From Natronohydrobacter sp. (GTDB lineage Bacteria > Pseudomonadota > Alphaproteobacteria > Rhodobacterales > Rhodobacteraceae): DNA of 64,000 nucleotides. How positions within the stretch are numbered: the first letter of the stretch is position 1; each line of letters opens with the position of its first letter. The notes below the pieces were generated by a model, which had not been told where the DNA came from, did not search any database, and was given only the letters and a program-made list of their open reading frames with translations. Shown one piece after another: positions 54,156 to 63,695 of the stretch. The stretch is taken from NCBI GenBank assembly GCA_007125005.1, contig SLDY01000068.1:1-64000 (forward strand). The letters are read 5' to 3'. The translations under genes and the position numbers were made by a program.

Positions 54156-54623
54156 TCAGCCACCACTGCGCAGGATTTCCGTGATGAGAACGCGATGCAG
54201 GCTATCGCGACCGAGAGCTTGCTGCCCGGCCTCAAGCAAGCTGCGGCGCAACTGGCCCAGACTTGTCTGGGCAGTAAACATGCCGTCAAACCCGCCAGTG
54301 TTGGCATGATCGAACATCACCTGCAGCAGAGCATCACGCAATCGCGGAAGATTCCCTCGGATATGATCGTGCTCGGCTGCATCAATCTCCAACGCCAGCG
54401 AAAGGACCATGATCGAATGCACGCCGGAATCTGCAATCAAAGGCACCATGAACTGACCCGGCAGTTCGAATACATCAAGACTTCCGGTAGGCAAATTCGT
54501 CATAGGCGCAGAGGCAAGCTCCGGTTCAGCCTCTGCCTCGGGAACGGGGCGTAGTGTCAGCCCAGCAAAGACACCACCACCGATACCCAAAAGGATCAGG
54601 AACACTGCAATGATCTTGCCCAT
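54156..54623 (-). CDS. fliL: FliL-like flagellar basal body-associated protein
   Basis: MGKIIAVFLILLGIGGGVFAG single N-terminal TM, C-terminal FliL-like region, between flgH and the M29 gene. Confidence 0.6.
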   Translation of the reverse strand: MGKIIAVFLILLGIGGGVFAGLTLRPVPEAEAEPELASAPMTNLPTGSLDVFELPGQFMVPLIADSGVHSIMVLSLALEIDAAEHDHIRGNLPRLRDALLQVMFDHANTGGFDGMFTAQTSLGQLRRSLLEAGQQALGRDSLHRVLITEILRSGG

Positions 54624-54653
54624 GATTAATCGTCCTGTTCGGGAGCGTTGCAA

Positions 54654-55424
54654 TCAGAATGGCAACAGGATTTCCGTTATCTGCTCGCCATAACGCGGTT
54701 GTTGCACAGTCGATATGATCCCCCGGCCGCCATAGGAAATCCGCGCGCCAGCGATCTTGTCATAAGTGATCTCATTCTGGCGCGAGATATCCTCCGGACG
54801 CACATATCCTGTGACAAGCAGCTCACGCAGTTCATGGTTAACCCGCACTTCCTGCCGGCCCTCGATTCGCAACACGCCATTGGGAAGCCGCTCAACCACA
54901 GTAGAGGCCACGCGCAGCATCAGCTTTTCGTTGCGCCGCACCGATCCACTGCCCGAAAAGGCCGTTGAGCTATTCGTCTCCACTCCGGCCGCAACCTGCA
55001 ATCCACCCGGCAACCGCCGATCTATTGCCTGCGGAATCCCGAAAAACTGCGGCACGCCCATACTGTTGGAGCCTGTCCGCCCGCGCGAGGTGTTATTGGA
55101 GATCTCGGCGCTGTCATTGATCTCGATGACAACGGTCAGAATATCGCCCTGACGGCCCGCACGGCGGTCACCCAAAAGCGAACGCTGCCCAGCCGACCAG
55201 AGCGACGCGGGTTGAGTGATGACCTGCGGGTCACTGGTTTCGAGCAAGGGAACGCGATAAAGCGCGGCATGTTCCACAGTCTGCTCTGGCGGGCTGAAAC
55301 CCGGCGCGCGACCAACCTCCTCGAGCGGCTGGCAGGCAAGCAGGAGAGCGCATGAGCAAAAAGCTAAGGCAACCCGCACACCGAAAGCGGCTTTTCGTAC
55401 CGCCTCAGTCTTACCGCGCCTCAT
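54654..55424 (-). CDS. flgH: Flagellar L-ring protein FlgH
   Basis: LLACQPLEEVG lipobox; LWSAGQRSLLGDRRAGRQGDILTVVIEINDSAEISN; RVNHELRELLVTGYVRPEDISRQNEI. Confidence 0.95.
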   Translation of the reverse strand: MRRGKTEAVRKAAFGVRVALAFCSCALLLACQPLEEVGRAPGFSPPEQTVEHAALYRVPLLETSDPQVITQPASLWSAGQRSLLGDRRAGRQGDILTVVIEINDSAEISNNTSRGRTGSNSMGVPQFFGIPQAIDRRLPGGLQVAAGVETNSSTAFSGSGSVRRNEKLMLRVASTVVERLPNGVLRIEGRQEVRVNHELRELLVTGYVRPEDISRQNEITYDKIAGARISYGGRGIISTVQQPRYGEQITEILLPF

Positions 55425-55446
55425 GTTCCGGTTTGTTTGCATCAAT

Positions 55447-55896
55447 TCAATTTCCTTTCGGCAGAAATGCCCCTGCGCCCCCCACCTCAACCAGCCCAGC
55501 GGCATGGACCACAGCCTGCACGGACTGGCGCGAGGCAAGATTCATGACCGTCACTGCATCGCCCAGCCCCGCGCGCCCGAGCGCCCGCCCCTCAGAGAGG
55601 ATCATCAACCCGCCATTGCGGTAAACCATGCGCACGACTTCATTGCGCTCGATCACCGCAGCGGGGCCAAGATCTGCGATCCGCACCGGGCGGCCGGGAT
55701 AAATCGCAACGCGTGCCTCATAACCGATGACCTGATCAGCCTGAGTGGCGCCACCGGGAACATGCCCTTGTCCGGGCGCAACATCACCCGGCCCGATAAC
55801 CTCCGTGGCGCGGATAAGCCGCGTCGCGACGAGCGTTTCAGCGCTCGCCACTCCCGGCAACAGCACTAGCAGGCTCAACACCACCAACCACATCAA
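55447..55896 (-). CDS. flgA: Flagellar P-ring chaperone FlgA
   Basis: ATRLIRATEVIGPGDV...GYEARVAIYPGRPVRIADLGPAAVIERNEVVRMVYRNGG. Confidence 0.88.
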   Translation of the reverse strand: MMWLVVLSLLVLLPGVASAETLVATRLIRATEVIGPGDVAPGQGHVPGGATQADQVIGYEARVAIYPGRPVRIADLGPAAVIERNEVVRMVYRNGGLMILSEGRALGRAGLGDAVTVMNLASRQSVQAVVHAAGLVEVGGAGAFLPKGN

Positions 55897-56678
55897 CGCA
55901 CCTGCGAGGTTGAAGCCATCATCTGATCGGCAGCTGTAATGACCTTGGCATTCAGCTCATAGCCACGCTGCGCCTTGATCAGTTCGGTCATCTCACGAAC
56001 GGGATCGACGGAGCTTTCCTCCAGATAGCCTTGGCGCAAACTGCCCAGACCATCCATGCCCGGCGTAGCGACTGCGGCAGCGCCAGAGGCTTCGGTTTCC
56101 ACAAAGAGATTGGAGCCGATTGCCTCCAGCCCCTTTTCATTGGCAAAACTGGCGAGCGTGAATTGCCCCAGAAGCTGCGGCTGCACCTGGCCGGCGAAAT
56201 AGCCATACACCTCTCCTTGCGCATTTATAGAGATCGCGCGGGCATCATTGGGAATAACAATACCGGGGGTCACCTCAAATCCGTCAGATGTCACGATCAA
56301 TCCGTCGCCCGTACGCTTGAGCGCGCCATCGCGTGTAAACGCTGCCTGTCCGTCTGGTAAAGTGACTTCCAGATACCCACGGCCCTCAATTGCAATATCC
56401 AGATCGCCGCCTGTAAAGCTCGATGCCCCCTGCGCAATCTGCATGCTGACCGAGGCCGGACGGACCCCAAGACCAACCTGCACACCAGTGGGCAAAATAG
56501 TGCCATCCGAGGCCGCTATCGCGCCCGCGCGCGCGAATTGCTGATAATGCAGATCAGCGAAATCAGCCCGGCGGGCATTGTAGCCAGTCGTGCTCATATT
56601 CGCGAGATTGTTGGCAATCGTATCAACGCGCATCTGCTGCGCACTCATGCCTGTTGCGGCAATTTGCAGGGATTTCAT
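55893..56678 (-). CDS. flgG: Flagellar distal rod protein FlgG
   Basis: MKSLQIAATGMSAQQMRVDTIANNLANMSTTGYNARRADFADLHYQ. Confidence 0.96.
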   Translation of the reverse strand: MKSLQIAATGMSAQQMRVDTIANNLANMSTTGYNARRADFADLHYQQFARAGAIAASDGTILPTGVQVGLGVRPASVSMQIAQGASSFTGGDLDIAIEGRGYLEVTLPDGQAAFTRDGALKRTGDGLIVTSDGFEVTPGIVIPNDARAISINAQGEVYGYFAGQVQPQLLGQFTLASFANEKGLEAIGSNLFVETEASGAAAVATPGMDGLGSLRQGYLEESSVDPVREMTELIKAQRGYELNAKVITAADQMMASTSQVR

Positions 56679-56697
56679 GGGCGTGCTCCTTTATTGT

Positions 56698-57414
56698 TCA
56701 GCGGCCAAGGGTCTGGATCACATTGCGGATGCGCTCGTCTTCACTTTCGAGCAGCTTATGGCCGCGCTCATAGGCGCGCTGCACTTCGATCAGCCGCGTC
56801 ATTTCGAGGATCGGATTGACATTCGACTCCTCAAGAAACCCTTGAAGAATGCCTTGTGTTTCAACTGGCTCTGTCGGACCATCGACCACGAACAATGTCC
56901 CTGCAGCCCGGCTCATCGTGGTCGGATCCACCGGGCGCACCAGACCCACCTGCGCAAAAGGCTGCCCATCGGCTGAAAGCGTGCCATCACGGGCCATGCT
57001 GATTTCACGCGCATCCGGGGGTACAAAAATTGGCGCCCCACCGGCATCAAGCAGGCGATGGCCGTCGCTATTGACCAATTCACTCGCGTGATTGGGTGTG
57101 AACATGCCTGCGCGGGTCAAGCGCAGGCCCTGGGCTGTTTCAAGCTGAAAGAACCCCTCACCTTCGATGGCCATGTCAAAGGTGCCATTTGTTTGCGCAA
57201 AACCGCCCTGTATCTGATAGGTCTGGCGTGTATTTCCGAGCGCCATCGAGAGCGATGGCTCATTACGGCCTGCGCCGACAACAAATTCCGAAAACACGGT
57301 GCCCTCGCGCCGAAAGCCCGTCGTCGTGGCGTTGGCGATGTTGTTGGCCACGACCTGCAATTCACGGCGCAGCCCGGACATCCGCGTCAGCGTAACATAA
57401 GATGCGTTATCCAT
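56698..57414 (-). CDS. flgF: Flagellar proximal rod protein FlgF
   Basis: Start at MDNASYVTLTRMSGLRRELQVVANNIANATTTGFRREG. Confidence 0.94.
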   Translation of the reverse strand: MDNASYVTLTRMSGLRRELQVVANNIANATTTGFRREGTVFSEFVVGAGRNEPSLSMALGNTRQTYQIQGGFAQTNGTFDMAIEGEGFFQLETAQGLRLTRAGMFTPNHASELVNSDGHRLLDAGGAPIFVPPDAREISMARDGTLSADGQPFAQVGLVRPVDPTTMSRAAGTLFVVDGPTEPVETQGILQGFLEESNVNPILEMTRLIEVQRAYERGHKLLESEDERIRNVIQTLGR

Positions 57415-57416
57415 TC

Positions 57417-57683
57417 TCAGCTCCCGGCAATCAGCGGCACGATCTCGGCCTGAAAGAACTCGACCAAGGCCGCGCTCATGAAGCTCATTGACATCCAGAA
57501 AACGACCACGATCGCCGCGAGTTTGGGCACGAAGGTCAGGGTCATTTCCTGTATCGACGTGAGCGCCTGAAAAAGGCCCACAGCCACGCCGCTGATCAAG
57601 GCTGCGGCAAGAATTGGCGTGGCAATCAACGTTGCCACCCAAAGCCCCTGGCGCAGAGTATCGAAGATGACAGGCTCGCTCAT
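57417..57683 (-). CDS. fliQ: Flagellar export protein FliQ
   Basis: 88 aa, GVAVGLFQALTSIQEMTLTFVPKLAAI. Confidence 0.96.
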   Translation of the reverse strand: MSEPVIFDTLRQGLWVATLIATPILAAALISGVAVGLFQALTSIQEMTLTFVPKLAAIVVVFWMSMSFMSAALVEFFQAEIVPLIAGS

Positions 57684-57686
57684 CGC

Positions 57687-57989
57687 TCAGACCGGCATCC
57701 GCAGGATTTCGAGATAGGCTTCGACCACCTTGTCGCGCACTGTCACAGCAGTCTCGACAGCGATTTCGGTAGCGGCCAGTGCCTCGACCATCGCATGCGG
57801 ATCAGCCCCCGAGATCATCGCGCTTTTCGCAAGGCTCTCGGCCTCCTGAAGCCCGCTGGAAAAACTGCCAAGCGCAGCGCCGAAGGCCGCTTCGCTACGC
57901 GCATTCGCCTCATTGGGGCCGGGAGCCGCTGCGCTGCGCGCGCGGTCATAGCTCTGGGCGGCAAGGATCGGGGATATGGTCATGGTCAA
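57687..57989 (-). CDS. fliE: Flagellar hook-basal body protein FliE
   Basis: 100 aa, DPHAMVEALAATEIAVETAVTVRDKVVEAYLEILRMPV. Confidence 0.92.
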   Translation of the reverse strand: MTMTISPILAAQSYDRARSAAAPGPNEANARSEAAFGAALGSFSSGLQEAESLAKSAMISGADPHAMVEALAATEIAVETAVTVRDKVVEAYLEILRMPV

Positions 57990-58006
57990 TTCCTTTCTGG
58001 AATGTG

Positions 58007-58399
58007 TCAGCGGCGCAGCAGGTCAAGCAGCCCCTGCGCCATTTGTCGTGTCTGATCGAAAGCACGCAGATTGGCCTCGTAACTGCGGCTCGCCTCACGG
58101 GCATCGGCGATCTCGATCATCAGATCGACAGTCGAGCCTTCGTAAAAGCCATTCTCATCTGCAAGCGCATGACCCGGATCATGGATCAGCGGCAATGCGC
58201 GCGCATCAAGCTGAACAGGGCCGGTCGTGACTCGCGTGGCACCACTTGCACGGTCGATCTCGGCGCGGAAATCGACTGTCTTGCGCCTGTATCCGGGCGT
58301 ATCGGCATTGGCGATATTCTCCGAAACGTGGCGCAAGCGCCGCGCCTGCGCTTCCATTCCAGAGGCAGAGGCAGAAAAACTCTTGAACAAATCCGACAT
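58007..58399 (-). CDS. flgC: Flagellar rod protein FlgC
   Basis: FSASASGMEAQARRLRHVSENIANADTPGYRRKTVDF. Confidence 0.95.
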   Translation of the reverse strand: MSDLFKSFSASASGMEAQARRLRHVSENIANADTPGYRRKTVDFRAEIDRASGATRVTTGPVQLDARALPLIHDPGHALADENGFYEGSTVDLMIEIADAREASRSYEANLRAFDQTRQMAQGLLDLLRR

Positions 58400-58407
58400 G
58401 CGCCCCC

Positions 58408-58788
58408 CTACCGCCCGAGGCTCGTGCGCAGGATCGTGCGCGCCGAACCATAGATCGACAGCGCCATGTCATGCGCCTGCCGGTTATGCGCGCTTCGGAT
58501 CATTTCGCGCTCCAGCGAGACCGTATTGCCATTTGGCGAGACAAAAGGCGCAGAAGGATCAAGCAGTGCACGCGCGCCTAGTGGGGTTGCGGAGCTGTCT
58601 ATATGGCGCGGGTGCGTGGCTTTCAGCCCGCTCCGCTGCGCATAATGGGTGCCGAAATCCGGCAGATCGCGGGCCTGATAGCCCGGCGTGTTTGCTTGCG
58701 CGATATTCTCGGCAATCACCACCTGCCGCGCGGCGGCATGGCGCGCCATGCCCTGCGCCATGCGCATCACTTCCGGTATGTCGAACAT
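58408..58788 (-). CDS. flgB: Flagellar rod protein FlgB
   Basis: Start at MFDIPEVMRMAQGMARHAAARQVVIAENIAQANTPGYQARDLPDF. Confidence 0.95.
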   Translation of the reverse strand: MFDIPEVMRMAQGMARHAAARQVVIAENIAQANTPGYQARDLPDFGTHYAQRSGLKATHPRHIDSSATPLGARALLDPSAPFVSPNGNTVSLEREMIRSAHNRQAHDMALSIYGSARTILRTSLGR

Positions 58789-58820
58789 GAGGGTTTCTCC
58801 CTTGGGTCCATACACCAGTC

Positions 58821-58852
58821 TTTAAGAGTGATTCGCTTAAGGATCGGTAACC
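58821..58852. promoter_or_regulatory. TTAA-rich divergent control region between flgB and fliI; candidate degenerate CtrA-type sites
   Basis: TTTAAGAGTGATTCGCTTAAGGATCGGTAACC contains spaced TTAA/TAAC half-sites. Confidence 0.25.
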
Positions 58853-58865
58853 AAGCCTGAAATGA

Positions 58866-60239
58866 GTGATGAAAGTGGAGACCCGAATGGAAATGCTGGA
58901 TGAATTGCGCGCTCAGGTTTCGCTCTTGCGCCCTGTGCGCGTATTTGGCCGGATCAGCCGGATCGAGGGGCAGCTTGTCGCCATCGCAGGGCTGACAGAT
59001 ACCGCGCGCATCGGCGACTGGGTGGAGATCGAGACACGCGCAGGCACGCGGATCAGCGCTGAGGTCTTGCGCCTTACATCCCAGGAGGCGCTTGTCCTGC
59101 CCGATGGGCCGCGCAATGGTCTGGCCATCGGAGATCGCGCAGAGCATAATCCAGCGCGCGGCATTGCCCCGGATGATAGCTGGATCGGCCGCGTGATCGA
59201 TCCCTATGGCCGCCCCATCGATGGCCGCCCGCTTCTTTCGGGCCCCTGCCCGCGCGAACTGAGCACTCCCCCGCCAGAACCGGCACGCCGTGGGCGGCTG
59301 GGGGCGCGGCTCGAGACAGGCATGGCCGTGTTCAACACGCTCCTGCCGATTGTCGAAGGCCAGCGCATGGGGCTCTTTGCAGGCTCAGGTGTGGGCAAGA
59401 CCATGCTTCTGGGCAAACTCGCCCGGCACATGCAGGCTGATATCGTGGTGATTGCGCTGGTGGGCGAACGCGGGCGCGAATTGCGAGAATTCATAGAGGA
59501 TGTGCTGGGCCCCGAGGGGCTTGCGCGCGCAGTGGTTGTCACTGCCACGTCGGACCAGCCACCGCTGACCCGCCGCCGCTGCGCGCAGGCAGCGATGTGC
59601 GTGGCCGAACATTTTCGCGATCAGGGCAAGCATGTGCTGCTGCTGGCCGATAGCATCACCCGCATGGCAGAGGCGCATCGCGAAGTGGCCCTTGCGGGCG
59701 GCGAAGACGCAAGCTTACGCGGCTACCCGCCTTCTATTGCACATCAGATCATGGCGCTGGCCGAGCGCGCAGGGCCGGGGCAAGACGGCATTGGCGCGAT
59801 TACGGCGATATTTACTGTCCTCGTCGCTGGATCCGATATGGAAGAACCTGTTGCGGATATCCTGCGCGGCGTGCTTGACGGGCATGTGGTGATGGACCGC
59901 GCCATTGCCGAGCGCGGGCGCTTTCCTGCCATAGATGTGCTGCGCTCGGTCAGCCGCTCGCTGCCCCATTGCGCGCGGCCAGAGGAAAATGCCCGCATCG
60001 CCGAGGCACGCAGGCTGCTTGGGGCCTATGATCGCGCCGAGATGATGGTGCAGGCAGGTCTCTACGAGCGCGGATCCGACCCGCTGGTGGATCGTGCTAT
60101 CGCACTCTGGCCCGCACTAGATGGCTTCATCGCAGAGGACGCTCCGGGCGGCATCCGGCAGGCTTTCGCGAAACTCGCGCAGTGCCTCGACCCACCGCCT
60201 GCGCCCCCACAGGCGAACAAGAGCAGCGCAAGGCGATGA
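58866..60239 (+). CDS. fliI: Flagellar export ATPase FliI
   Basis: GLFAGSGVGKTMLLGKLARHMQADIVVIALVGERGRELREFIEDVLG. Confidence 0.97.
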   Translation: MMKVETRMEMLDELRAQVSLLRPVRVFGRISRIEGQLVAIAGLTDTARIGDWVEIETRAGTRISAEVLRLTSQEALVLPDGPRNGLAIGDRAEHNPARGIAPDDSWIGRVIDPYGRPIDGRPLLSGPCPRELSTPPPEPARRGRLGARLETGMAVFNTLLPIVEGQRMGLFAGSGVGKTMLLGKLARHMQADIVVIALVGERGRELREFIEDVLGPEGLARAVVVTATSDQPPLTRRRCAQAAMCVAEHFRDQGKHVLLLADSITRMAEAHREVALAGGEDASLRGYPPSIAHQIMALAERAGPGQDGIGAITAIFTVLVAGSDMEEPVADILRGVLDGHVVMDRAIAERGRFPAIDVLRSVSRSLPHCARPEENARIAEARRLLGAYDRAEMMVQAGLYERGSDPLVDRAIALWPALDGFIAEDAPGGIRQAFAKLAQCLDPPPAPPQANKSSARR

Positions 60240-60259
60240 AAACGGGGTTTCCCCTTGGC

Positions 60260-60290
60260 GCGGAATTGCACTAAACGGGGCGCATTCCGC
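60260..60290. repeat. Inverted repeat GCGGAAT-N17-ATTCCGC in the metG leader
   Basis: Perfect 7-bp arms at 60260-60266 and 60284-60290. Confidence 0.45.
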
Positions 60291-60307
60291 AGCACACGGG
60301 GACAGAC

Positions 60308-62035
60308 ATGGCGCGCATCCTGATCACTTCGGCCCTGCCGTATATCAATGGAATCAAGCATCTGGGAAATCTGGTCGGCAGCCAGCTTCCGGCCGATCTC
60401 TATGCCCGCTATGCCCGCGCACGTGGCCATGAGGTGATGTTCATCTGTGCAACAGACGAACATGGCACACCCGCAGAGATCGCAGCGGCCAAGGCAGGCC
60501 AGCCGGTCGCAGAATACTGTGCCGCGATGCATGAGGTGCAGGGGGAGCTTGCGCGCGGGTTCGGGCTCTCCTTTGATCATTTCGGGCGGTCTTCCAGCGC
60601 ACGAAACCATGCCTTGACGCAGCATCTGGCTGCACGGCTTGGCGCTGCCGGACTGATCGAGGAAGTGAGCGAGAAACAGGTCTATTCCCATACCGATGGC
60701 CGTTTCCTGCCCGATCGCTATATCGAAGGGACCTGCCCCAATTGCGGCTATGAGCGTGCGCGGGGAGATCAATGCGAGGAATGCACCAAGCAGCTTGATC
60801 CGACCGATCTGATCAATCCGCGTTCGGCCATCTCTGGTGCGACCGATCTGGAGGTGCGCGAAACCCGCCATCTCTATCTGCGCCAGTCAAAACTGCGCGA
60901 CACGCTGGATCAATGGATCGACAGCCAGAAGGGCTGGCCCGTTCTGACCACCTCGATTGCAAAGAAATGGCTTCATGATGGCGATGGGCTGCAGGATCGC
61001 GGCATCACCCGCGATCTGGATTGGGGCGTGCCGGTGCAATTCGAGGGCGCGCCCTGGGGCGGTATGGACGGCAAGGTCTTCTATGTCTGGTTTGACGCGC
61101 CCATCGAATACATTGCCGCAACAGCCGAATGGGCCGATGCACTTGGCAAACCGGATAGCGAATGGCGCAGATGGTGGCGCATGGATGAGGGCGCGGAAGA
61201 TGTGCGCTATGTGCAATTCATGGGCAAGGATAACGTGCCTTTCCACACGCTCAGCTTTCCCGCCACGCTGATCGGCGCCAATTTCGACGGGGCCGAGCCG
61301 TGGAAGATGGTCGATTACATCAAATCCTTCAACTACCTCAATTATGATGGCGGTCAGTTTTCCACCAGTCTTGGGCGTGGCGTCTTCATGGATCAGGCGC
61401 TGGCGCTGCTGCCCTCGGATTACTGGCGCTGGTGGCTGCTGTCCCATGCCCCCGAAAACAGCGACTCAGAATTCACATGGGAGAATTTTCAGGCTTCGGT
61501 GAACAAGGATCTGGCCGATGTGCTGGGTAACCTCGTCAGCCGGGTGACCAAATTCTGCCGCTCGAAATTCGGCGAGATGGTGCCCGAGGGCGGCAGCTAT
61601 GGTGCGCGTGAACAGCAACTGATCGACGATCTGACACGCGGGCTGACAAGCTACCAGAACGTCATGGATGGCATGATGGTGCGCCGTTCAGCACAGGATC
61701 TGCGCGCGCTATGGGTGCTGGGCAACGAATATCTGCAAGAGGCAGCGCCCTGGTCAGCCTTCAAGACCGATCCTGAACAGGCCGCCGCGCAAATCCGCCT
61801 CGCGCTCAACCTGATCCGGTTTTATGCGGTCATCTCGCAACCTTTCATCCCCGATGCCAGCGCAAGGATCATGGCCGCGCTGCGCTGTGATGACTGGTCT
61901 TGGCCCGAGGATATGGCGCAGGCACTTGGCGTTTTGCCCGCTGGACATGTGTTCGAGGTGCCGGATGTGCTTTTTGCCAAGATCACCGATGAACAGCGTA
62001 TCGAGTGGGAGGCGCAGTTTTCCGGCAAGAACTGA
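60308..62035 (+). CDS. metG: Methionyl-tRNA synthetase
   Basis: [45 protein letters not shown] zinc region; QFSTS in place of KMSKS. Confidence 0.97.
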   Translation: MARILITSALPYINGIKHLGNLVGSQLPADLYARYARARGHEVMFICATDEHGTPAEIAAAKAGQPVAEYCAAMHEVQGELARGFGLSFDHFGRSSSARNHALTQHLAARLGAAGLIEEVSEKQVYSHTDGRFLPDRYIEGTCPNCGYERARGDQCEECTKQLDPTDLINPRSAISGATDLEVRETRHLYLRQSKLRDTLDQWIDSQKGWPVLTTSIAKKWLHDGDGLQDRGITRDLDWGVPVQFEGAPWGGMDGKVFYVWFDAPIEYIAATAEWADALGKPDSEWRRWWRMDEGAEDVRYVQFMGKDNVPFHTLSFPATLIGANFDGAEPWKMVDYIKSFNYLNYDGGQFSTSLGRGVFMDQALALLPSDYWRWWLLSHAPENSDSEFTWENFQASVNKDLADVLGNLVSRVTKFCRSKFGEMVPEGGSYGAREQQLIDDLTRGLTSYQNVMDGMMVRRSAQDLRALWVLGNEYLQEAAPWSAFKTDPEQAAAQIRLALNLIRFYAVISQPFIPDASARIMAALRCDDWSWPEDMAQALGVLPAGHVFEVPDVLFAKITDEQRIEWEAQFSGKN

Positions 62036-62041
62036 GGCCCG

Positions 62042-62932
62042 TTACTCGCAGGTTCTCATGTCCTCCCGGCACGCGGCGGCCATCGCTTCGGCGGCCTCTA
62101 CCGCATCGGATGACATGACCTCACGCAGCATGGTGATCACAGCCTCTGCCTGTGCATGCCCGCCGCCTTGCGCGACCATCGCCCAGCCCAGTGCGCGACG
62201 AAAACTCTGCACCCCGCCGCGCCCCTGCGCCAGCATCAATGCCAGATTGTAGGCTGCAGGCGCATGGCCGGCCTGTGCCGCGCGCAGATACCAGTCTCGC
62301 GCGGCCTCGGCATCCTCAGCGCGCCCCAACCCCTGCGAGAAGGCAACGCCCAGATTGAACTTGGCCTCAATATGGCCCGCCTCGGCGGCAAGGGCGAATT
62401 TATCTGCCGCACGCTCCGCCGCACCCCCTTCGGCCAAAAGCGCGCCAAGGGCGAAAGTTGCAGGCACATGCCCCTGATCGGCCGCAAGCGCATATTGCGC
62501 CTTGGCCCCGTCCCGGCTGGCCGCCCCGCCAAGGCCACGCTCCTTCAGCATGCCCAGCATGAATTGCGCCTGCGCCGCGCCCTGCGCGGCTGCCTGTTCA
62601 TACCAGTGGCGCGCGGCAGGCCAGTCTGCGTCTTCCATCAGCAGACCCGCCAGCAACAGTTGCGCTGGCCGATGGCCCTGTCCGGCCGCTGCCGCAAACA
62701 AGTCCAGCGCCGCTGCGCGGTCCGCCTCCACCCCCTGCCCTGTGAGAAGCAGCACTGCAAGATTGTGCTGCGCCAGCACATCTCCCCGCGCTGCCAGCGG
62801 TTGCCAGATCGCCCGCGCCGCTTCGGGATCGCCTGCCTCCAGCGCTGCCAACCCGTCCTGCGCGCGCATCTGCGCCTGCGCCAGACCGGTCATCAGCAAC
62901 AGCCCCGTCACCCAAATTGCCCAGAACTTCAC
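62042..62932 (-). CDS. Sel1-repeat (TPR-like) secreted protein
   Basis: Signal peptide; repeated AA.GH..AQ..LA.....G units. Confidence 0.88.
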   Translation of the reverse strand: MKFWAIWVTGLLLMTGLAQAQMRAQDGLAALEAGDPEAARAIWQPLAARGDVLAQHNLAVLLLTGQGVEADRAAALDLFAAAAGQGHRPAQLLLAGLLMEDADWPAARHWYEQAAAQGAAQAQFMLGMLKERGLGGAASRDGAKAQYALAADQGHVPATFALGALLAEGGAAERAADKFALAAEAGHIEAKFNLGVAFSQGLGRAEDAEAARDWYLRAAQAGHAPAAYNLALMLAQGRGGVQSFRRALGWAMVAQGGGHAQAEAVITMLREVMSSDAVEAAEAMAAACREDMRTCE

Positions 62933-62989
62933 AGATCCATCCTGACAAGAACCCCTCTACCTTCGGCCTTTAGCCAGTTTCGCGCGCCC

Positions 62990-63007
62990 TGTCACGCTTT
63001 TGTGACA
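62990..63007. promoter_or_regulatory. Candidate operator TGTCAC-N6-GTGACA
   Basis: Perfect 6-bp dyad in the divergent intergenic region between the Sel1 gene and the gene at 63069. Confidence 0.45.
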
Positions 63008-63068
63008 TTCATCGCTGGCTTGTGCTTCCCCGACCTGTTCCCTATGCAGGGTCGCGAAAGGACAACCC

Positions 63069-63692
63069 ATGCAAGCCTCAGAGATCGCGCCGCTTTTCAC
63101 CCGCGCCGATGGCAGTTTTCTCTGCGCCCGCTGGGGCCGCCCGATCGTGCCGGTGGTCTTTGGTGTGACAGACGAAACGCTGCGCGTCATCAAGGGCGCA
63201 TTCGAGGCCGTGGTCGCGCTTGCCGGTCACAAAATGGCCGAGACAGATCCCGAACTGGGCGCAAATCTGATGGTCTTTTTCCTCACCGATTGGGCCGAAT
63301 TGCTGGATGTGCCCAATCTCGACCGGCTGGTGGAAGGGCTCGCACCCCTTGTTACGCGGCTGCAGGCCGCCGGGGCCAACCAGTATCGTGTGTTCCGCTT
63401 TGATCAGGCCAATGCCATCAAGGCTGCTTTCGTCTTCATCCGTATGGATAACGCTCTCGAAAATGTACCCGCAGAGACTCTGGCGCTCAGTCAGGCGGTG
63501 CAGGTGATCTTGCTATGGTCCGACACGGCCTTCACTGACCGTTCGGCACTGGCCGTAGCCGATGGCACAACGCTCCTGCGCCCGGAGATCGCATCCCTGA
63601 TCCGCGCCGCCTATGATCCGGTCCTGCCTTCTGTCGCGAGTGATCCGGCGCATGCGCTGCGCCTTGCCGCGCGCCTGCCCAAACCGGACTGA
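63069..63692 (+). CDS. Conserved-looking hypothetical protein
   Basis: 207 aa ORF with good coding character, immediately upstream of the ybgC-type thioesterase. Confidence 0.75.
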   Translation: MQASEIAPLFTRADGSFLCARWGRPIVPVVFGVTDETLRVIKGAFEAVVALAGHKMAETDPELGANLMVFFLTDWAELLDVPNLDRLVEGLAPLVTRLQAAGANQYRVFRFDQANAIKAAFVFIRMDNALENVPAETLALSQAVQVILLWSDTAFTDRSALAVADGTTLLRPEIASLIRAAYDPVLPSVASDPAHALRLAARLPKPD

Positions 63693-63695
63693 CCC

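Noticed and set aside
54064-54554. Plus-strand ORFs over the fliL region
   Set aside because: Overlap FliL-like minus-strand gene; low-complexity Leu-rich start is an artefact
62156-63403. 415 aa plus-strand ORF across the Sel1 gene and the following intergenic region
   Set aside because: Antisense to Sel1 repeats, crosses the intergenic region and overlaps the better supported ORF at 63069 in another frame
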